Assembly (NCBI RefSeq): GCF_900101685.1
Contig: NZ_FMZZ01000002.1
Location: 310,001 to 374,000, forward strand
From: Actinokineospora iranica
GTDB lineage: Bacteria > Actinomycetota > Actinomycetes > Mycobacteriales > Pseudonocardiaceae
DNA length: 64,000 bases
Reading direction: 5' to 3'
Shown: one piece after another, positions 29,580-38,011 of the stretch
Position numbering within the stretch: position 1 is the first letter of the stretch
Layout: each line of letters begins with the position of its first letter
Notes under the pieces: generated by a model
The model's input: the letters and a program-made list of their open reading frames with translations, nothing else
Databases searched by the model: none
Told to the model about the DNA's origin: nothing
Program-made: the position numbers and the translations under genes

Positions 29580-30056
29580 ATGCGACAGCCTACCCGTAAA
29601 ATGATCTCCATCGCCGCTTCCGCGCTGGTTGGCATCGTGCTCGGCGCAGGCACCGCGCAGGCGCAGCCCAGTCCAGAGCAGCAGGTCATCCATCTGACCA
29701 ACAAGCACCGGGCCGCTGTCGGCTGCGGCGCGCTCACCGCGAACCCGGCTCTGATGAGCGCGGCTAAACGGCACGCCGACCAGATGGCCAGGCACGATCA
29801 TTTCAGCCACAACGGCGTACGCGGTGAAGATCCAGGGCACCGCATTTCGGCGGCCGGGTACCCAGCACAGAAGTGGGCGGAGAACATCGCTTACGCGCAG
29901 ACGACACCGCGGGCCGTGGTGGCAGCGTGGATGAACAGTCCGGCGCACCGAGTCAACATGCTCGACTGCGCGTTGACCGACATCGGGGTGGGGCGGTCAC
30001 TCAACAGCAAGAAACAGGTTTACTGGGCGCAGGATTTCGGCACGCCGATTGGGTGA
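29580..30056 (+). CDS. Secreted CAP (SCP/PR1) domain protein
   Basis: A 158-residue exported protein: signal peptide ending AGTAQAQP, then a compact CAP domain. VIHLTNKHRAAVGCGALTAN, AKRHADQMARHDHFSHNG, WAENIAYAQTTPRAVVAAWM and SPAHRVNMLD are the family motifs, including the His and Glu residues lining the cavity. Two Cys could form a disulfide. GGAGG precedes the ATG at 29580. It stands alone with a 180-bp AT-richer promoter region before it; element C follows its stop. Confidence 0.88.
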   Translation: MRQPTRKMISIAASALVGIVLGAGTAQAQPSPEQQVIHLTNKHRAAVGCGALTANPALMSAAKRHADQMARHDHFSHNGVRGEDPGHRISAAGYPAQKWAENIAYAQTTPRAVVAAWMNSPAHRVNMLDCALTDIGVGRSLNSKKQVYWAQDFGTPIG

Positions 30057-30088
30057 CCGCGTTTGCTGGGTGACAGGTGCGCCGGTTG

Positions 30089-30234
30089 GCTCGATTGGGC
30101 GCGGTGGTTTCTTCGGGCCCCTACGAAGGAAGATCTCTGCCGTGGAAAGACGGGTGGGTGCCTTCGGCTCCACGGCCACGGCAAGTTTAGGGATCTTCCT
30201 TCACCCCCGAAGCAACCACCGCACCCAATCGAGC
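30089..30234 (+). repeat. Long imperfect hairpin of element copy C
   Basis: Two arms of nearly 60 bp pair across a short loop: 30089-30145 (starting GCTCGATTGGGCGCGGTGG) with 30172-30234 (ending CCGCACCCAATCGAGC). Inside, GAAGGAAGATC pairs with GATCTTCCTTC and CCGTGG with CCACGG. The outer bases GCTCGATTGGG/CCCAATCGAGC correspond to GCTCGATGGG/CCCATCGAGC in copies B and D, so both arms changed together. Confidence 0.85.
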
Positions 30235-30337
30235 ACTTGGCGGGCGTACTGCGGCTTGGCAGGTGGGGCGACAGGCAAATTTGGGGCCCGCGAACACATC
30301 CCAACGCCCTTTTTCCGCCGCCCGAAACCCCACACGA

Positions 30338-30437
30338 CAGACCCCACCCGCCCTGGGGGCTGACCCCGCTCCAGTCTATCGGAGTGGGCTGACAATCGGG
30401 GCGGGAACGATCTTGCCTGTGGATAACTCACGATCAT
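30338..30437 (+). repeat. Dispersed DnaA-box element, copy C core
   Basis: Core part of copy C: CCCACCCGCCCTGGGGG, CTCCAGTCTATCGG, then DnaA box TGTGGATAA at 30418-30426 and the end CTCACGATCAT. AGTCTA (30373-30378) reads TAGACT on the minus strand, 39 bp from the DnaA box. Together with the hairpin it occupies nearly all of 30057-30437 between the CAP gene and the ROK kinase. Closest to copy A in the central block. Confidence 0.78.
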
Positions 30438-30469
30438 GAGCGACATTCGCGGGCTGGGCGGGCACACTC

Positions 30470-30585
30470 CAGGTGGGCCTACGTCCGGAACCTACTCAGG
30501 TGAGCCCACGGGTCGGGAACCTTACTCAGGTGAGCCCACGAATCGGGAAACCTACTCAGGTGGGGCCTACGTCCGGGAACCCATC
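30470..30585. repeat. Four tandem 27-30 bp repeats in A-B-B-A order
   Basis: Units start CAGGTG at 30470, 30497, 30527 and 30557. Units 1 and 4 share GGCCTACGTCCGG; units 2 and 3 share GAGCCCACG and TCGGGAA. All carry GGAAC or GGGAAA then CC(T)TACT or similar. They lie at the 3' side of the ROK kinase gene, right after element C. No gene fits here. Confidence 0.82.
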
Positions 30586-30605
30586 GTGCGCCCAGGTCCC
30601 TTGGG

Positions 30606-31574
30606 CTAAGGGGTGATCTCTCGGGATCTGGCGTGGGTCAGGCTGGCTGCCAGGGTGGCTGCGCCGACCATGCCCGCGTCGTCGCCGAGGTGGGCGGTGC
30701 GGAGGCGGGCCAGGGGGCGGTGGCCCGCGCCGGTGACGAGGGTTTGGAAGCGTTCTCGGGCTTCGTCCAGGAACAGGGGGGCCGACTCTGAGACGCCGCC
30801 GCCGAGGACGACGAGTTCGGGGTCGAAGGCGTCGGCGATCAGGGCCAGGCCTTCTGCCAGCCACTTCGCGAGTTCGGACATGGCAAGGCGGGCCACTGGG
30901 TCGCCGTCGCGGGCGGCCGCTGCGACCATGCGGCCGGTGATGGCGCCGGGGTCTCGTTCGGCCTCGCGGGCGAGGATGGTGGACCTTCCCTTGTGCCTGG
31001 CGAGCAGGCCGATGGCCGTGGCGCCGAGGGCGGTGCCGCTGCAGTAGCGCTCCCAGCAGCCGGACTTGCCGCATTCGCAGGGCCTGCCGCCCGGCACCAG
31101 CCGCACGTGGCCGAGTTCGAGGGCGACGCCGTGGGCGCCGCGGAAGACCTCGCCGTCGAGCAGGAGGGCGGCGCCGATGCCGGTGCCCAGGGCGACCAGC
31201 AGGCCGACCCGGGCCCCGCGCAGCGCGCCGAAGCGGTGTTCGGCTATGGCGGCGGCGTTCGCGTCGTGTTCGAGGACCACCGGCAGGCCGATCCGGGCGG
31301 TGATCCGGTCGGCCACTCTGGCGTCGCGCCAGGGCAGGTGGGGGGCGAACATGACCGACTGGCGGTCGGCGCCGACGAAACCGGCGACGGCGAGGCCGAC
31401 GGCGCACACCCGGTGCCGGGACCGCAGCTCGCCGACCACCGCGCAGATGACGTCTTCCAGCTCAATCTCCCCCGGTGGGGTGGAGCCGCGGGCGGTGTCC
31501 AGCACGGACCCGTGGGCGTCGACCACCCCCGCCCGAACGCTGGTGCCGCCGATGTCGACACCGATCGTGATCAC
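30606..31574 (-). CDS. ROK-family sugar kinase (glucokinase-like)
   Basis: A 322-residue cytoplasmic kinase. N-terminal phosphate loop TIGVDIGGTSVRAGVVD; LEHDANAAAIAEHRFG carries the catalytic Asp; ELGHVRLVPGG and CECGKSGCWERYCSG form the zinc-binding ROK signature (CxCGxxGCxE). VVLGGGVSES closes the ATP site. These fit actinobacterial ROK glucokinases. GTG at 31574 overlaps the stop of the upstream Cys-motif gene (GTGA at 31571-31574). Sugar specificity is not proven. It is the last gene of a run from the ArsA-like ATPase. Confidence 0.88.
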   Translation of the reverse strand: MITIGVDIGGTSVRAGVVDAHGSVLDTARGSTPPGEIELEDVICAVVGELRSRHRVCAVGLAVAGFVGADRQSVMFAPHLPWRDARVADRITARIGLPVVLEHDANAAAIAEHRFGALRGARVGLLVALGTGIGAALLLDGEVFRGAHGVALELGHVRLVPGGRPCECGKSGCWERYCSGTALGATAIGLLARHKGRSTILAREAERDPGAITGRMVAAAARDGDPVARLAMSELAKWLAEGLALIADAFDPELVVLGGGVSESAPLFLDEARERFQTLVTGAGHRPLARLRTAHLGDDAGMVGAATLAASLTHARSREITP

Positions 31575-31951
31575 CGAGGTGTCACCGGGCTTTCCCTGCG
31601 GCGGACAGCGATGTGCTGCACGCGGGCCGAGGGCGGCGGCTCGGGCCGGAACCCGGGCATGTGCGGCTCCCCGGGCTCCCACCGGTCGGCGAGGACGGCG
31701 CGCAGGAGGGCGACGATGTCGGCGAGGCGGTCGATGCTCTTGGCGGCGAGGTCGTTCGACTCGCCGCGCAGCAGCGCGATGAACGCGCAAGTCGCACACG
31801 ACTGGCACGCGCCGGGCTCCGCCTGCTCGTGCTCGGCGTGGGTGCTTCCGGCGACCCGGTCGAGCCACGGCCCGGCCCGCTCGGCGACGGCGGCGAGCAG
31901 CAGCACGAGTTCCTCGGCGAGCCGGGTCCCCGGGTCCTGAGAGGTGGTCAC
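31571..31951 (-). CDS. Small conserved protein with CxxCxxC motif
   Basis: A 126-residue protein. LAEELVLLLAAVAERAGPWL is a long N-terminal helix; the centre reads GACQSCATCAFIALLRGES, with three closely spaced Cys that could bind metal, followed by a helix (LAAKSIDRLADIVALLRAVL). The Pro/Arg-rich tail looks disordered. Similar proteins sit next to glucokinase genes in actinobacteria, to my knowledge without a function. It overlaps both neighbours by 4 bp (GTGA with the kinase, ATGA with the ATPase), so the three are tightly coupled. Confidence 0.75.
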   Translation of the reverse strand: MTTSQDPGTRLAEELVLLLAAVAERAGPWLDRVAGSTHAEHEQAEPGACQSCATCAFIALLRGESNDLAAKSIDRLADIVALLRAVLADRWEPGEPHMPGFRPEPPPSARVQHIAVRRRESPVTPR

Positions 31952-33099
31952 GGGCGGTCCTCCTCGCCGGGGGTGAAGCGCAGCAGCAGGCCCGCGCTGT
32001 CGGCCTCGGCGTCGGTCACGGTGTGGCGCCGCAGCATCAGCGGCAGGGCCACCAGTCTGCGCGTTCCGTCGACCGTGACGGCCAGATCGTCACCCACCCG
32101 GGCGAGATCCGGGTCGCTGCCGTCGGGCAGGGGGAGCGCGATGGCGAGCAGGTAGTCGTCCCCATCCTCGGTGACCGACAGCAGCGGCGCGCCAGGCGGC
32201 CTGCCGACGTCGAGGGGGTCGGTGTCGGCGTAAAGCTCGTCGGCGACGGCGAGCAGCGCGGCGGCGCCGACCGGCTCGGCGGCGCGGTGCTCGACCCGAT
32301 GGACGGTGAGCGGCGTGGACGCGTCCAACTCGGCGAGCACCGCGTCCTGCTCGGCCCGGCGGGTCCGCAGCCACGCCGCGGCGGGCCCCTGCCAGCGGCG
32401 CGCGCGGGGCACGACGCGGTTGGCCACCAGGGCGTCCACGTGCACGCCGCGCAGCGCGAGGGCGGCCAGGGTGCGGCGGGTCTCGGCGACGGCGAGCCGC
32501 TCCGGGGTGAGCACGAGCCGCACGGTGGTCGTGTCGGCGTCGGTGAGCAGGGCGCGCAGGCCTGCCAGGTGCGTGGCGAGCGTGCCCACGGTGTCCGCGG
32601 CCGCGCGCACCTCGGCGACCAGCCGGGCGGCGCGCATCCGGTCGAGGTAGCCCGCGATGGCCTCGGGCAGGGCGAGCAGGCGCAGGGTCTCCGCGGTGGG
32701 TCCGCAGTCGACGACCACGACGTCCCAGGGGCCGGTCTCGGCCAGCCGCGCCACCTCGGTCAGCGCGAGCAGTTCGTCCACCCCGGGCAGAACGGTCAGC
32801 TCCTCGGCGTCGAGCGCGTCGAGCCCGATGCCCGCCACGACCCTGCGCAGGTGCTCGCGCAGGGTCGACCAGTGCCGGTCGACGAGGCCGCGCGCGTCGA
32901 TGTGCGCGGCGTACAGCGAGGTGTCGACCTCGGCGGGCTCGGCGGCCAGCGCCATGCCGAACGCGTCGGCGAGGGAGTGCGCTGGATCGGTGGACACCAC
33001 CAGCGCCTTGCGGCCGAACGCGGCCATGCGCGCCGCGGTCGCCGCGGCGAGGGTGGTCTTTCCGACCCCGCCCTTGCCGGTGAACAGGAGGATCCGCAC
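31948..33099 (-). CDS. ArsA/Get3-like ATPase
   Basis: A 383-residue deviant-Walker ATPase. LLFTGKGGVGKTTLAAATAA is the P-loop with signature Lys; VVSTDPAHSLADAFG is switch I; VVVVDCGPTAETLRLLALP is switch II. The C-terminal 90 residues (LLSVTEDGDDYLLAIALPLP then TVDGTRRLVALPLMLRRHTV) form a small beta domain like the ArsA HSP20-like domain. No arsenic genes are nearby, so a Get3-type or regulatory role is as likely. Equivalent of Rv2184c. Overlaps the downstream gene by ATGA and lies 19 bp after the SRPBCC gene. Confidence 0.87.
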   Translation of the reverse strand: MRILLFTGKGGVGKTTLAAATAARMAAFGRKALVVSTDPAHSLADAFGMALAAEPAEVDTSLYAAHIDARGLVDRHWSTLREHLRRVVAGIGLDALDAEELTVLPGVDELLALTEVARLAETGPWDVVVVDCGPTAETLRLLALPEAIAGYLDRMRAARLVAEVRAAADTVGTLATHLAGLRALLTDADTTTVRLVLTPERLAVAETRRTLAALALRGVHVDALVANRVVPRARRWQGPAAAWLRTRRAEQDAVLAELDASTPLTVHRVEHRAAEPVGAAALLAVADELYADTDPLDVGRPPGAPLLSVTEDGDDYLLAIALPLPDGSDPDLARVGDDLAVTVDGTRRLVALPLMLRRHTVTDAEADSAGLLLRFTPGEEDRP

Positions 33100-33118
33100 A
33101 GTCCGGGCCCTCTCCGCC

Positions 33119-33556
33119 TCAGCCCTGCTCGACGCGGCGCTTGAGTTCCTTGAGCGCGGTGTCCATGATCACTTTCTCGGCCTTGCGGCGGAACAGCCCG
33201 ATCATCGGCACCACCAGCTGCACGGACAGGGTGTAGGTCACCTTGGTGCTGTCGCCCTCCGGGGTCAGCGCGTAGCGGCCATGCTGCGCGCGCTGCATCT
33301 GGCCCTTGACCAGCTTCCAGTCGACGGCGAGGCCGTCGTCTGCCCACTCGTAGCGCAGCGTGTAGGTGTCCTTGAACGGGCCTGCGTCGAGGTTGAAGGT
33401 CACCTCTTCGCCGCGGCCCCGCGCGTCGCGGGAGGTCACTTCGGCCGAGGTGAACGCCTTGGCCCAGTCGGGGTACGCCGGGAAGTCCGCGATCACCGCC
33501 ATGATCCGTTCCGGGGGCGCGTCGACGACGATGGACTGGGTGGACTCGTCGGCCAT
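33119..33556 (-). CDS. SRPBCC (START-like) family protein
   Basis: A 145-residue helix-grip protein: QSIVVDAPPERIMAVIADFP is the N-terminal strand and helix of the family, then YPDWAKAFTSAEV, a run of strands, and a long C-terminal helix (AEKVIMDTALKELKRRVEQ). The Rv2185c equivalent by sequence pattern and position before the ArsA-like ATPase. Such proteins bind hydrophobic ligands in a central cavity; the ligand here is unknown. ATG at 33556. Confidence 0.87.
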   Translation of the reverse strand: MADESTQSIVVDAPPERIMAVIADFPAYPDWAKAFTSAEVTSRDARGRGEEVTFNLDAGPFKDTYTLRYEWADDGLAVDWKLVKGQMQRAQHGRYALTPEGDSTKVTYTLSVQLVVPMIGLFRRKAEKVIMDTALKELKRRVEQG

Positions 33557-33608
33557 GCTCGGAGGCTACCCGCTCGCCGGGCCGGAGCCGGTACCAGCGC
33601 GGGCCGTG

Positions 33609-34397
33609 TCACCAGCGCAGGACGTACGGCCACCCGGTCCGCTGAAAATGCCCCACGTTCGCGCACTCGGTGCGCCCGACCCGCAGCCGCGCCGCCAGCG
33701 GCTGGTGCACGTGGCCGAACACCGACCACCGCGGCGCGTGCTCGCGGATCGCGCGCAGCAGCCCCGCCGACCCGATCTCCAGGCGGCGGGCCAGCACGTC
33801 GTAGGTCAGCTCCGGCACGTCCGGCGGGATGTGGCTGCACAGCACGTCGACCGGCCCCAGCGCGGCGGTCGCGGCGTCGAAGTCCGCCGCGGTGCGCAGG
33901 TACGGCCGGAACACCCCGCCCCGGCGCGGCCCGGCCCCCGGCGGCAGCAGCGCGCCGCCGACGAACCCGAACCGCAGCCCGCCGACCTCGGCGACCTCCC
34001 CGTCGAGCACCCGCACCCCGTCGCCCGCGAACTCCGCCCACAGGCCGGGCACGTCGACGTTGCCGGGCGTGGCGTAGGTGGGCGCGGTCATCGCCGCGAA
34101 CAGCCGCTTGTACTGCTCGCGAACCGCCTCTTCGACCACGTCCGCTGCGTTCTCCAGGCCGGACCAGAGCCGCTTGGCGTACTCGGCGGCGTCGGTGTGC
34201 AGCCGCTCGCGGCGCAGCCGGGCGAACACGCTCACCTTCTCCGCGCCGAACACCTGGCCCATGATCCCGCCGCCGTGGTCGTGGTAGTCCACGAAGTCGA
34301 TCAGGTCGCCGAGGACGACCAGGGCGTCTGCCCCCTCGCCCGACCGTGCCAGCGCCTCGGAATTGCCGTGCACGTCGGAGACCACATGAACCCGCAC
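33609..34397 (-). CDS. Metallophosphoesterase
   Basis: A 262-residue calcineurin-like phosphoesterase. Motifs: HVVSDVHGNSEAL (DxH), VVLGDLIDFVDY (GDxxD), ATPGNVDVPGL (GNxD in place of GNHD), VLCSHIPPD (His) and VFGHVHQPLAAR (GHxH). The His of GNHD is Val here, which may alter catalysis. GTG at 34397 starts just before the first strand and lies 10 bp after the stop of the next gene upstream, suggesting one transcript. Substrate unknown. Confidence 0.85.
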   Translation of the reverse strand: MRVHVVSDVHGNSEALARSGEGADALVVLGDLIDFVDYHDHGGGIMGQVFGAEKVSVFARLRRERLHTDAAEYAKRLWSGLENAADVVEEAVREQYKRLFAAMTAPTYATPGNVDVPGLWAEFAGDGVRVLDGEVAEVGGLRFGFVGGALLPPGAGPRRGGVFRPYLRTAADFDAATAALGPVDVLCSHIPPDVPELTYDVLARRLEIGSAGLLRAIREHAPRWSVFGHVHQPLAARLRVGRTECANVGHFQRTGWPYVLRW

Positions 34398-34407
34398 GGC
34401 AGCCAGG

Positions 34408-34788
34408 TTACGCCCGGGTAGGGGCGCAGCCGGGCGCTCTCCCGTCCTCCAAGACGGTCTTGAGCCGCAGCGCCAGCGCCTTCGCCGCGAGCTGGCGGCG
34501 GGTGCGCTCGCGGGCCATGGCCTTCGCGGGCAGCGGCTCCGGCGGATCGGCGCGCAGGAAGTAGTGCACGAGCGTGCCGTCGAGCACCGGCTCCAGCCAG
34601 ACCTCCATGGTGCCGACCAGGGCGCCCCGGACCGTCCAGCGCAGGCCCTCGGCGCCGCGGTCCGCGTAGACCTCGGGCACCAGGTCCGGCCAGTACTCCC
34701 GCCAGGCCGACGGGTCGGCGAAGGCGGCGGCGACCACCGTGGGCGGCACGACGATGAAGGTCTCGTCGAAGACGTCGACTTCCGGCAC
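34408..34788 (-). CDS. Second SRPBCC/polyketide cyclase-like protein
   Basis: A 126-residue protein. VDVFDETFIVVPPTVVAAAF starts the helix-grip fold; WREYWPDLVPEVYADRGAEG, RWTVRGALVGTMEVWLEPVL and VHYFLRADPP are strands; a basic C-terminal helix follows. Possibly the Rv2186c-position protein. GTG at 34788; other in-frame starts run far upstream on the antisense of fadD15. Short gap to the metallophosphoesterase, so likely one transcript. Confidence 0.75.
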   Translation of the reverse strand: MPEVDVFDETFIVVPPTVVAAAFADPSAWREYWPDLVPEVYADRGAEGLRWTVRGALVGTMEVWLEPVLDGTLVHYFLRADPPEPLPAKAMARERTRRQLAAKALALRLKTVLEDGRAPGCAPTRA

Positions 34789-34878
34789 CCGAGCAGCATG
34801 ACACGGCCGTCGGGGGCCGTGTCCGCCCCGGGTCGGCACAGGTCTAGTTTCGTTGGTCAACTGGTGGGTAACACGCGG

Positions 34879-34895
34879 TATAAGAGCACGGAGGT
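34879..34895 (+). promoter_or_regulatory. Putative -10 and ribosome-binding site of fadD15
   Basis: TATAAG at 34879-34884 is a good actinobacterial -10 and GGAGG at 34890-34894 lies 5 bp before the GTG at 34900. The leader would be very short. A -35-like TTGGTC is at 34853-34858, but the spacing (20 bp) is long. Confidence 0.45.
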
Positions 34896-34899
34896 TCGC

Positions 34900-36696
34900 G
34901 TGCGCGTGGTCAGTGTCGCGGCAAGCGCGACGGTAGCCGAGCAGGAAAGCCTCACTGACATGGTGTGGGCCAACGCGGACCGGTTCGCCGACGCCATCGC
35001 GTTCCGCCGCCGGGTCGACGGGTCGTGGATCGACGTGACCACCAAGGACTTCGCCGCGCACGTGCTCGCGGTGGCCAAGGGCCTGATCGCCAGCGGCCTC
35101 GAACCCGGCGACCGGGTCGCGCTGCTGGCCGCGACGCGCTACGAGTGGACGCTGGTCGACTTCGCGGTCTGGGCGGCGGGCTGCGTCACCGTGCCGGTGT
35201 ACGAGACGTCCTCTGCCGAGCAGGTGGCGTGGATTCTCGCCGACTCCGGCGCGAAGGCCGTCGTGGTCTCCGACCCGGTGACCCGGGCCGTCGTGGACGG
35301 CGTGGTCGACCGGCTGGCCGAGGTCGTGAAGGTGTGGCAGCTGGACGTGCCCGGCGACATGACAGCGTCCGCGATCGACGAACTGGCCGCGTTGGGCGCG
35401 GAGTTGGACGACGAGGCAGCGCACGCGCGCAGGCTCGCGGTGCGCTCGTCGGACCTGGCGACCCTGGTCTACACCTCCGGCACCACCGGCCGCCCCAAGG
35501 GCGTCGAGCTGACCCACCGCAACCTGCTCGCCGAAGTCCGCGCCAACGTCGCCGCGTTCCCGCACCTGATGCGGCCGGGGAACTCGATGCTGGTGTTCCT
35601 GCCGCTGGCCAACATCCTCGCCCGCGCGATAGCCCTGACCTGCGTCTACACCCGCACCACCCTGGGCCACCTGCCGAACGTGCGGACCCTGGTCGCGGAC
35701 CTGGCGGGCTTCCGGCCGACGTTCGTGGTCGCGGTGCCACGCGTGTTCGAGAAGGTCTACAACTCCGCCAAGCAGCGCGCGCACGGCGAGGGCCGCGGCT
35801 CGATCTTCGCCGCGGCCGAGGCGGTCGCCGTGGAGTACAGCGCGGCGATGGCCGGGTCGGGGCCGTCGACGGCGCTGCGGGCCAAGCACGCGGTGGCGAG
35901 CAGGCTGGTCTACGCGAAGCTGCGCAACGTCCTCGGCGGCCGGTGCGTCGCGGCGATCTCCGGCGGCGCCCCGCTCGGGGAGCACCTGGCGCACTTCTTC
36001 CGCGGCGTCGGCATCCCGGTCTACGAGGGCTACGGCCTGACCGAGACCTCGGCCGCGATCTGCGTGAACACCCGCGAGGACTTCCGGGTCGGCACGGTCG
36101 GCCGCCCGGTCGCCGGGGCCGCCGTGCGCGTCGCCGACGACGGCGAGATCGAACTGCGCGGCGACATGGTCTTCCGCGGCTACTGGCGCAACCCCGCGGC
36201 GACCGAAGAGGCGCTGCGGGACGGCTGGCTGCGCACCGGCGACCTCGGCTCCCTGGACGAGGACGGCTTCCTGCGGATCACCGGCCGCAAGAAGGAGATC
36301 ATCGTGACCGCGGGCGGCAAGAACGTCGTCCCGGCCGTGTTGGAGGACCGGGTCCGCAAGCACCCGCTGGTCAGCCAGTGCCTGGTGGTCGGCGACCGGC
36401 AGCCGTTCATCGCCGCCCTGATCACCCTGGACGAGGATTTCCTGCCCGCGTGGGCGGCCGAGCACGGCAAGACCGCCAAGGACCTGACCGACGACCCCGA
36501 CCTGCGCGCGGAAATCCAGACCGCTGTCGACGCGGCCAACGCCGCCGTCTCCCGCGCCGAGGCCATCCGCGAGTTCGTCGTCCTCCCCCGCGACTTCACC
36601 GAGGCGGCGGGCGAAGTCACCCCCAGCCTCAAACTCCGCAGGGACGCCATCCTCAAGACCCACGCCGACCAGATCGCCGCCATCTACGCCCGCTGA
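34900..36696 (+). CDS. fadD15: Long-chain fatty-acid-CoA ligase
   Basis: A 598-residue AMP-forming acyl-CoA synthetase. LATLVYTSGTTGRPKGVEL is the P-loop-like AMP motif, VYEGYGLTETSAAICVN the adenylation signature, GWLRTGDLGSLDEDGFLRIT the hinge region and GRKKEIIVTAGGKNV the C-terminal catalytic Lys region. Length matches mycobacterial FadD15 (about 600 residues) and the gene sits before pimB as Rv2187 does. GTG at 34900 follows GGAGG; GTG at 34906 is an alternative. It activates fatty acids for beta-oxidation or lipid assembly. Converges on pimB with 16 bp between stops. Confidence 0.93.
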   Translation: MRVVSVAASATVAEQESLTDMVWANADRFADAIAFRRRVDGSWIDVTTKDFAAHVLAVAKGLIASGLEPGDRVALLAATRYEWTLVDFAVWAAGCVTVPVYETSSAEQVAWILADSGAKAVVVSDPVTRAVVDGVVDRLAEVVKVWQLDVPGDMTASAIDELAALGAELDDEAAHARRLAVRSSDLATLVYTSGTTGRPKGVELTHRNLLAEVRANVAAFPHLMRPGNSMLVFLPLANILARAIALTCVYTRTTLGHLPNVRTLVADLAGFRPTFVVAVPRVFEKVYNSAKQRAHGEGRGSIFAAAEAVAVEYSAAMAGSGPSTALRAKHAVASRLVYAKLRNVLGGRCVAAISGGAPLGEHLAHFFRGVGIPVYEGYGLTETSAAICVNTREDFRVGTVGRPVAGAAVRVADDGEIELRGDMVFRGYWRNPAATEEALRDGWLRTGDLGSLDEDGFLRITGRKKEIIVTAGGKNVVPAVLEDRVRKHPLVSQCLVVGDRQPFIAALITLDEDFLPAWAAEHGKTAKDLTDDPDLRAEIQTAVDAANAAVSRAEAIREFVVLPRDFTEAAGEVTPSLKLRRDAILKTHADQIAAIYAR

Positions 36697-36712
36697 CGCG
36701 CGGGCCGCTCGG

Positions 36713-37876
36713 TCAGTTGCCGCTGAACCGGTAAGTGGTCTCGCCGTCCAGCAGCTGAGCCAGGCGGGCGGCCCGGTCTTCCCAGCGCCAGGACTTCTCC
36801 ATCCACAGCCTGCCCGCCGCGCCCATCTGGGCCGCGCGGTCCGGGTCGGCCAGGAGCCCGGTGATCCGGGCGGCGATCTCGGGGACGGCGCGGCCGTCGA
36901 CCACGTGACCGGTCTCCCCGTCCAGGACGGTTTCCGGGGCGCCGCCGGAGTCACCGACGATCACCGGCAGACCGGTCGCGGCGGCTTCCAGGAACACGAT
37001 CCCCAGGGCCTCCACGTCCAGCCCGCGACCGTGGGTCCGACACGGCATGGCGAACACGTCACCCGCCGCGTAGTGCGCGGGCAGTTCCTCCCACGGCACC
37101 GACCCGGTGAAGACCACATGCTCGGCGACTCCTGATTGCGCGGCCAACGCGGCCAGCCGAGCCCGGTACGGCCCACCGCCGACCAGCAACAACGCGGCGT
37201 CGGGCACCCGCTCGCGGATGGCGGGCAATGCGCGGATCAGGACGTCCTGGCCCTTGCGCGGCATCAACCGGGACACGCACACCACCACCGGCCGGTCCCC
37301 CAGCCCATGCCGCCCGCGAATCTCGGCCCGCGCCACCCGATCCGGCCTATACAGCTCCGTGTCGACCCCCGACGGCAGCAACTCCAACGCCGCCCGCCTC
37401 CCGAACGCGGCGGCGAACCGGCCACGGGTGTAGCGGCTGACATAGGTCACCACATCGGTGGTCCCCCCGATCCGCCGAACCGCCTGCCGCGCTCCCGGCA
37501 GCATGGACCAGCCGACCTCATGCCCATGGGTGCTGGCCACCACCCGCCGCGCCCCCGCCGCCCGCAGCGTCGGAGCAAGCAGGGCCAGCGGAGCGGCGGC
37601 GCCGAACCAGACGGAGTCGCACCCTTCCGAGCGCAGAATCTGCTTGGCCCGCCGGGCGACGTCGGGGGTGGGAAGCATCAGGCCACTGGTGTGCCGGACG
37701 ACCTGGAACGGCTGAGCCGCGTCGAACTCCTGGTGGGAGCCGGAACGCGACTCCCACTTCGGGGCGTAGACGACCAGGTCTCGCGCCGGCAGCCGGGTGG
37801 CGAATGAGTGCAGGTATGTCTGGATTCCCCCGGGGCGGGGTGGGAAGTCGTTGGTGATGAGCAGGGTCCTCCGCAC
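36713..37876 (-). CDS. pimB: GT4 mannosyltransferase, PimB-like
   Basis: A 387-residue GT-B glycosyltransferase of family 4. LLITNDFPPRPGGIQTYLHS is the N-terminal acceptor-side loop; VVVCVSRLMPRKGQDVLIRA starts the donor domain; GLDVEALGIVFLEAAATGLP carries the conserved acidic pair (E-x7-E) that contacts GDP-mannose in this family. Synteny with Rv2188c and the motifs indicate the second mannosyl transfer in phosphatidylinositol mannoside synthesis at the inner face of the membrane. ATG at 37876. Element D lies before its start. Confidence 0.9.
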   Translation of the reverse strand: MRRTLLITNDFPPRPGGIQTYLHSFATRLPARDLVVYAPKWESRSGSHQEFDAAQPFQVVRHTSGLMLPTPDVARRAKQILRSEGCDSVWFGAAAPLALLAPTLRAAGARRVVASTHGHEVGWSMLPGARQAVRRIGGTTDVVTYVSRYTRGRFAAAFGRRAALELLPSGVDTELYRPDRVARAEIRGRHGLGDRPVVVCVSRLMPRKGQDVLIRALPAIRERVPDAALLLVGGGPYRARLAALAAQSGVAEHVVFTGSVPWEELPAHYAAGDVFAMPCRTHGRGLDVEALGIVFLEAAATGLPVIVGDSGGAPETVLDGETGHVVDGRAVPEIAARITGLLADPDRAAQMGAAGRLWMEKSWRWEDRAARLAQLLDGETTYRFSGN

Positions 37877-38011
37877 TGGGCCAACTTAGGCCCATGGTCG
37901 GTGGAGGCTGCTTGCGCCCCGTTGCTGCTCGGGCTTGGCTGCTGCCTGCTGGGTGGGGTGGGTGGCTTCGAGGTTGGATCTGGCTTCTGCGGGGGTTGGG
38001 TTGCGGGGTTG

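Noticed and set aside
30470-30585. Possible CRISPR array (27-30 bp repeats)
   Set aside because: Units abut with no unique spacers and no cas genes are nearby.
34408-36954. An 848-residue minus-strand open frame opposite fadD15
   Set aside because: Only its last 126 residues (SRPBCC protein) look real; the rest is the shadow of fadD15.
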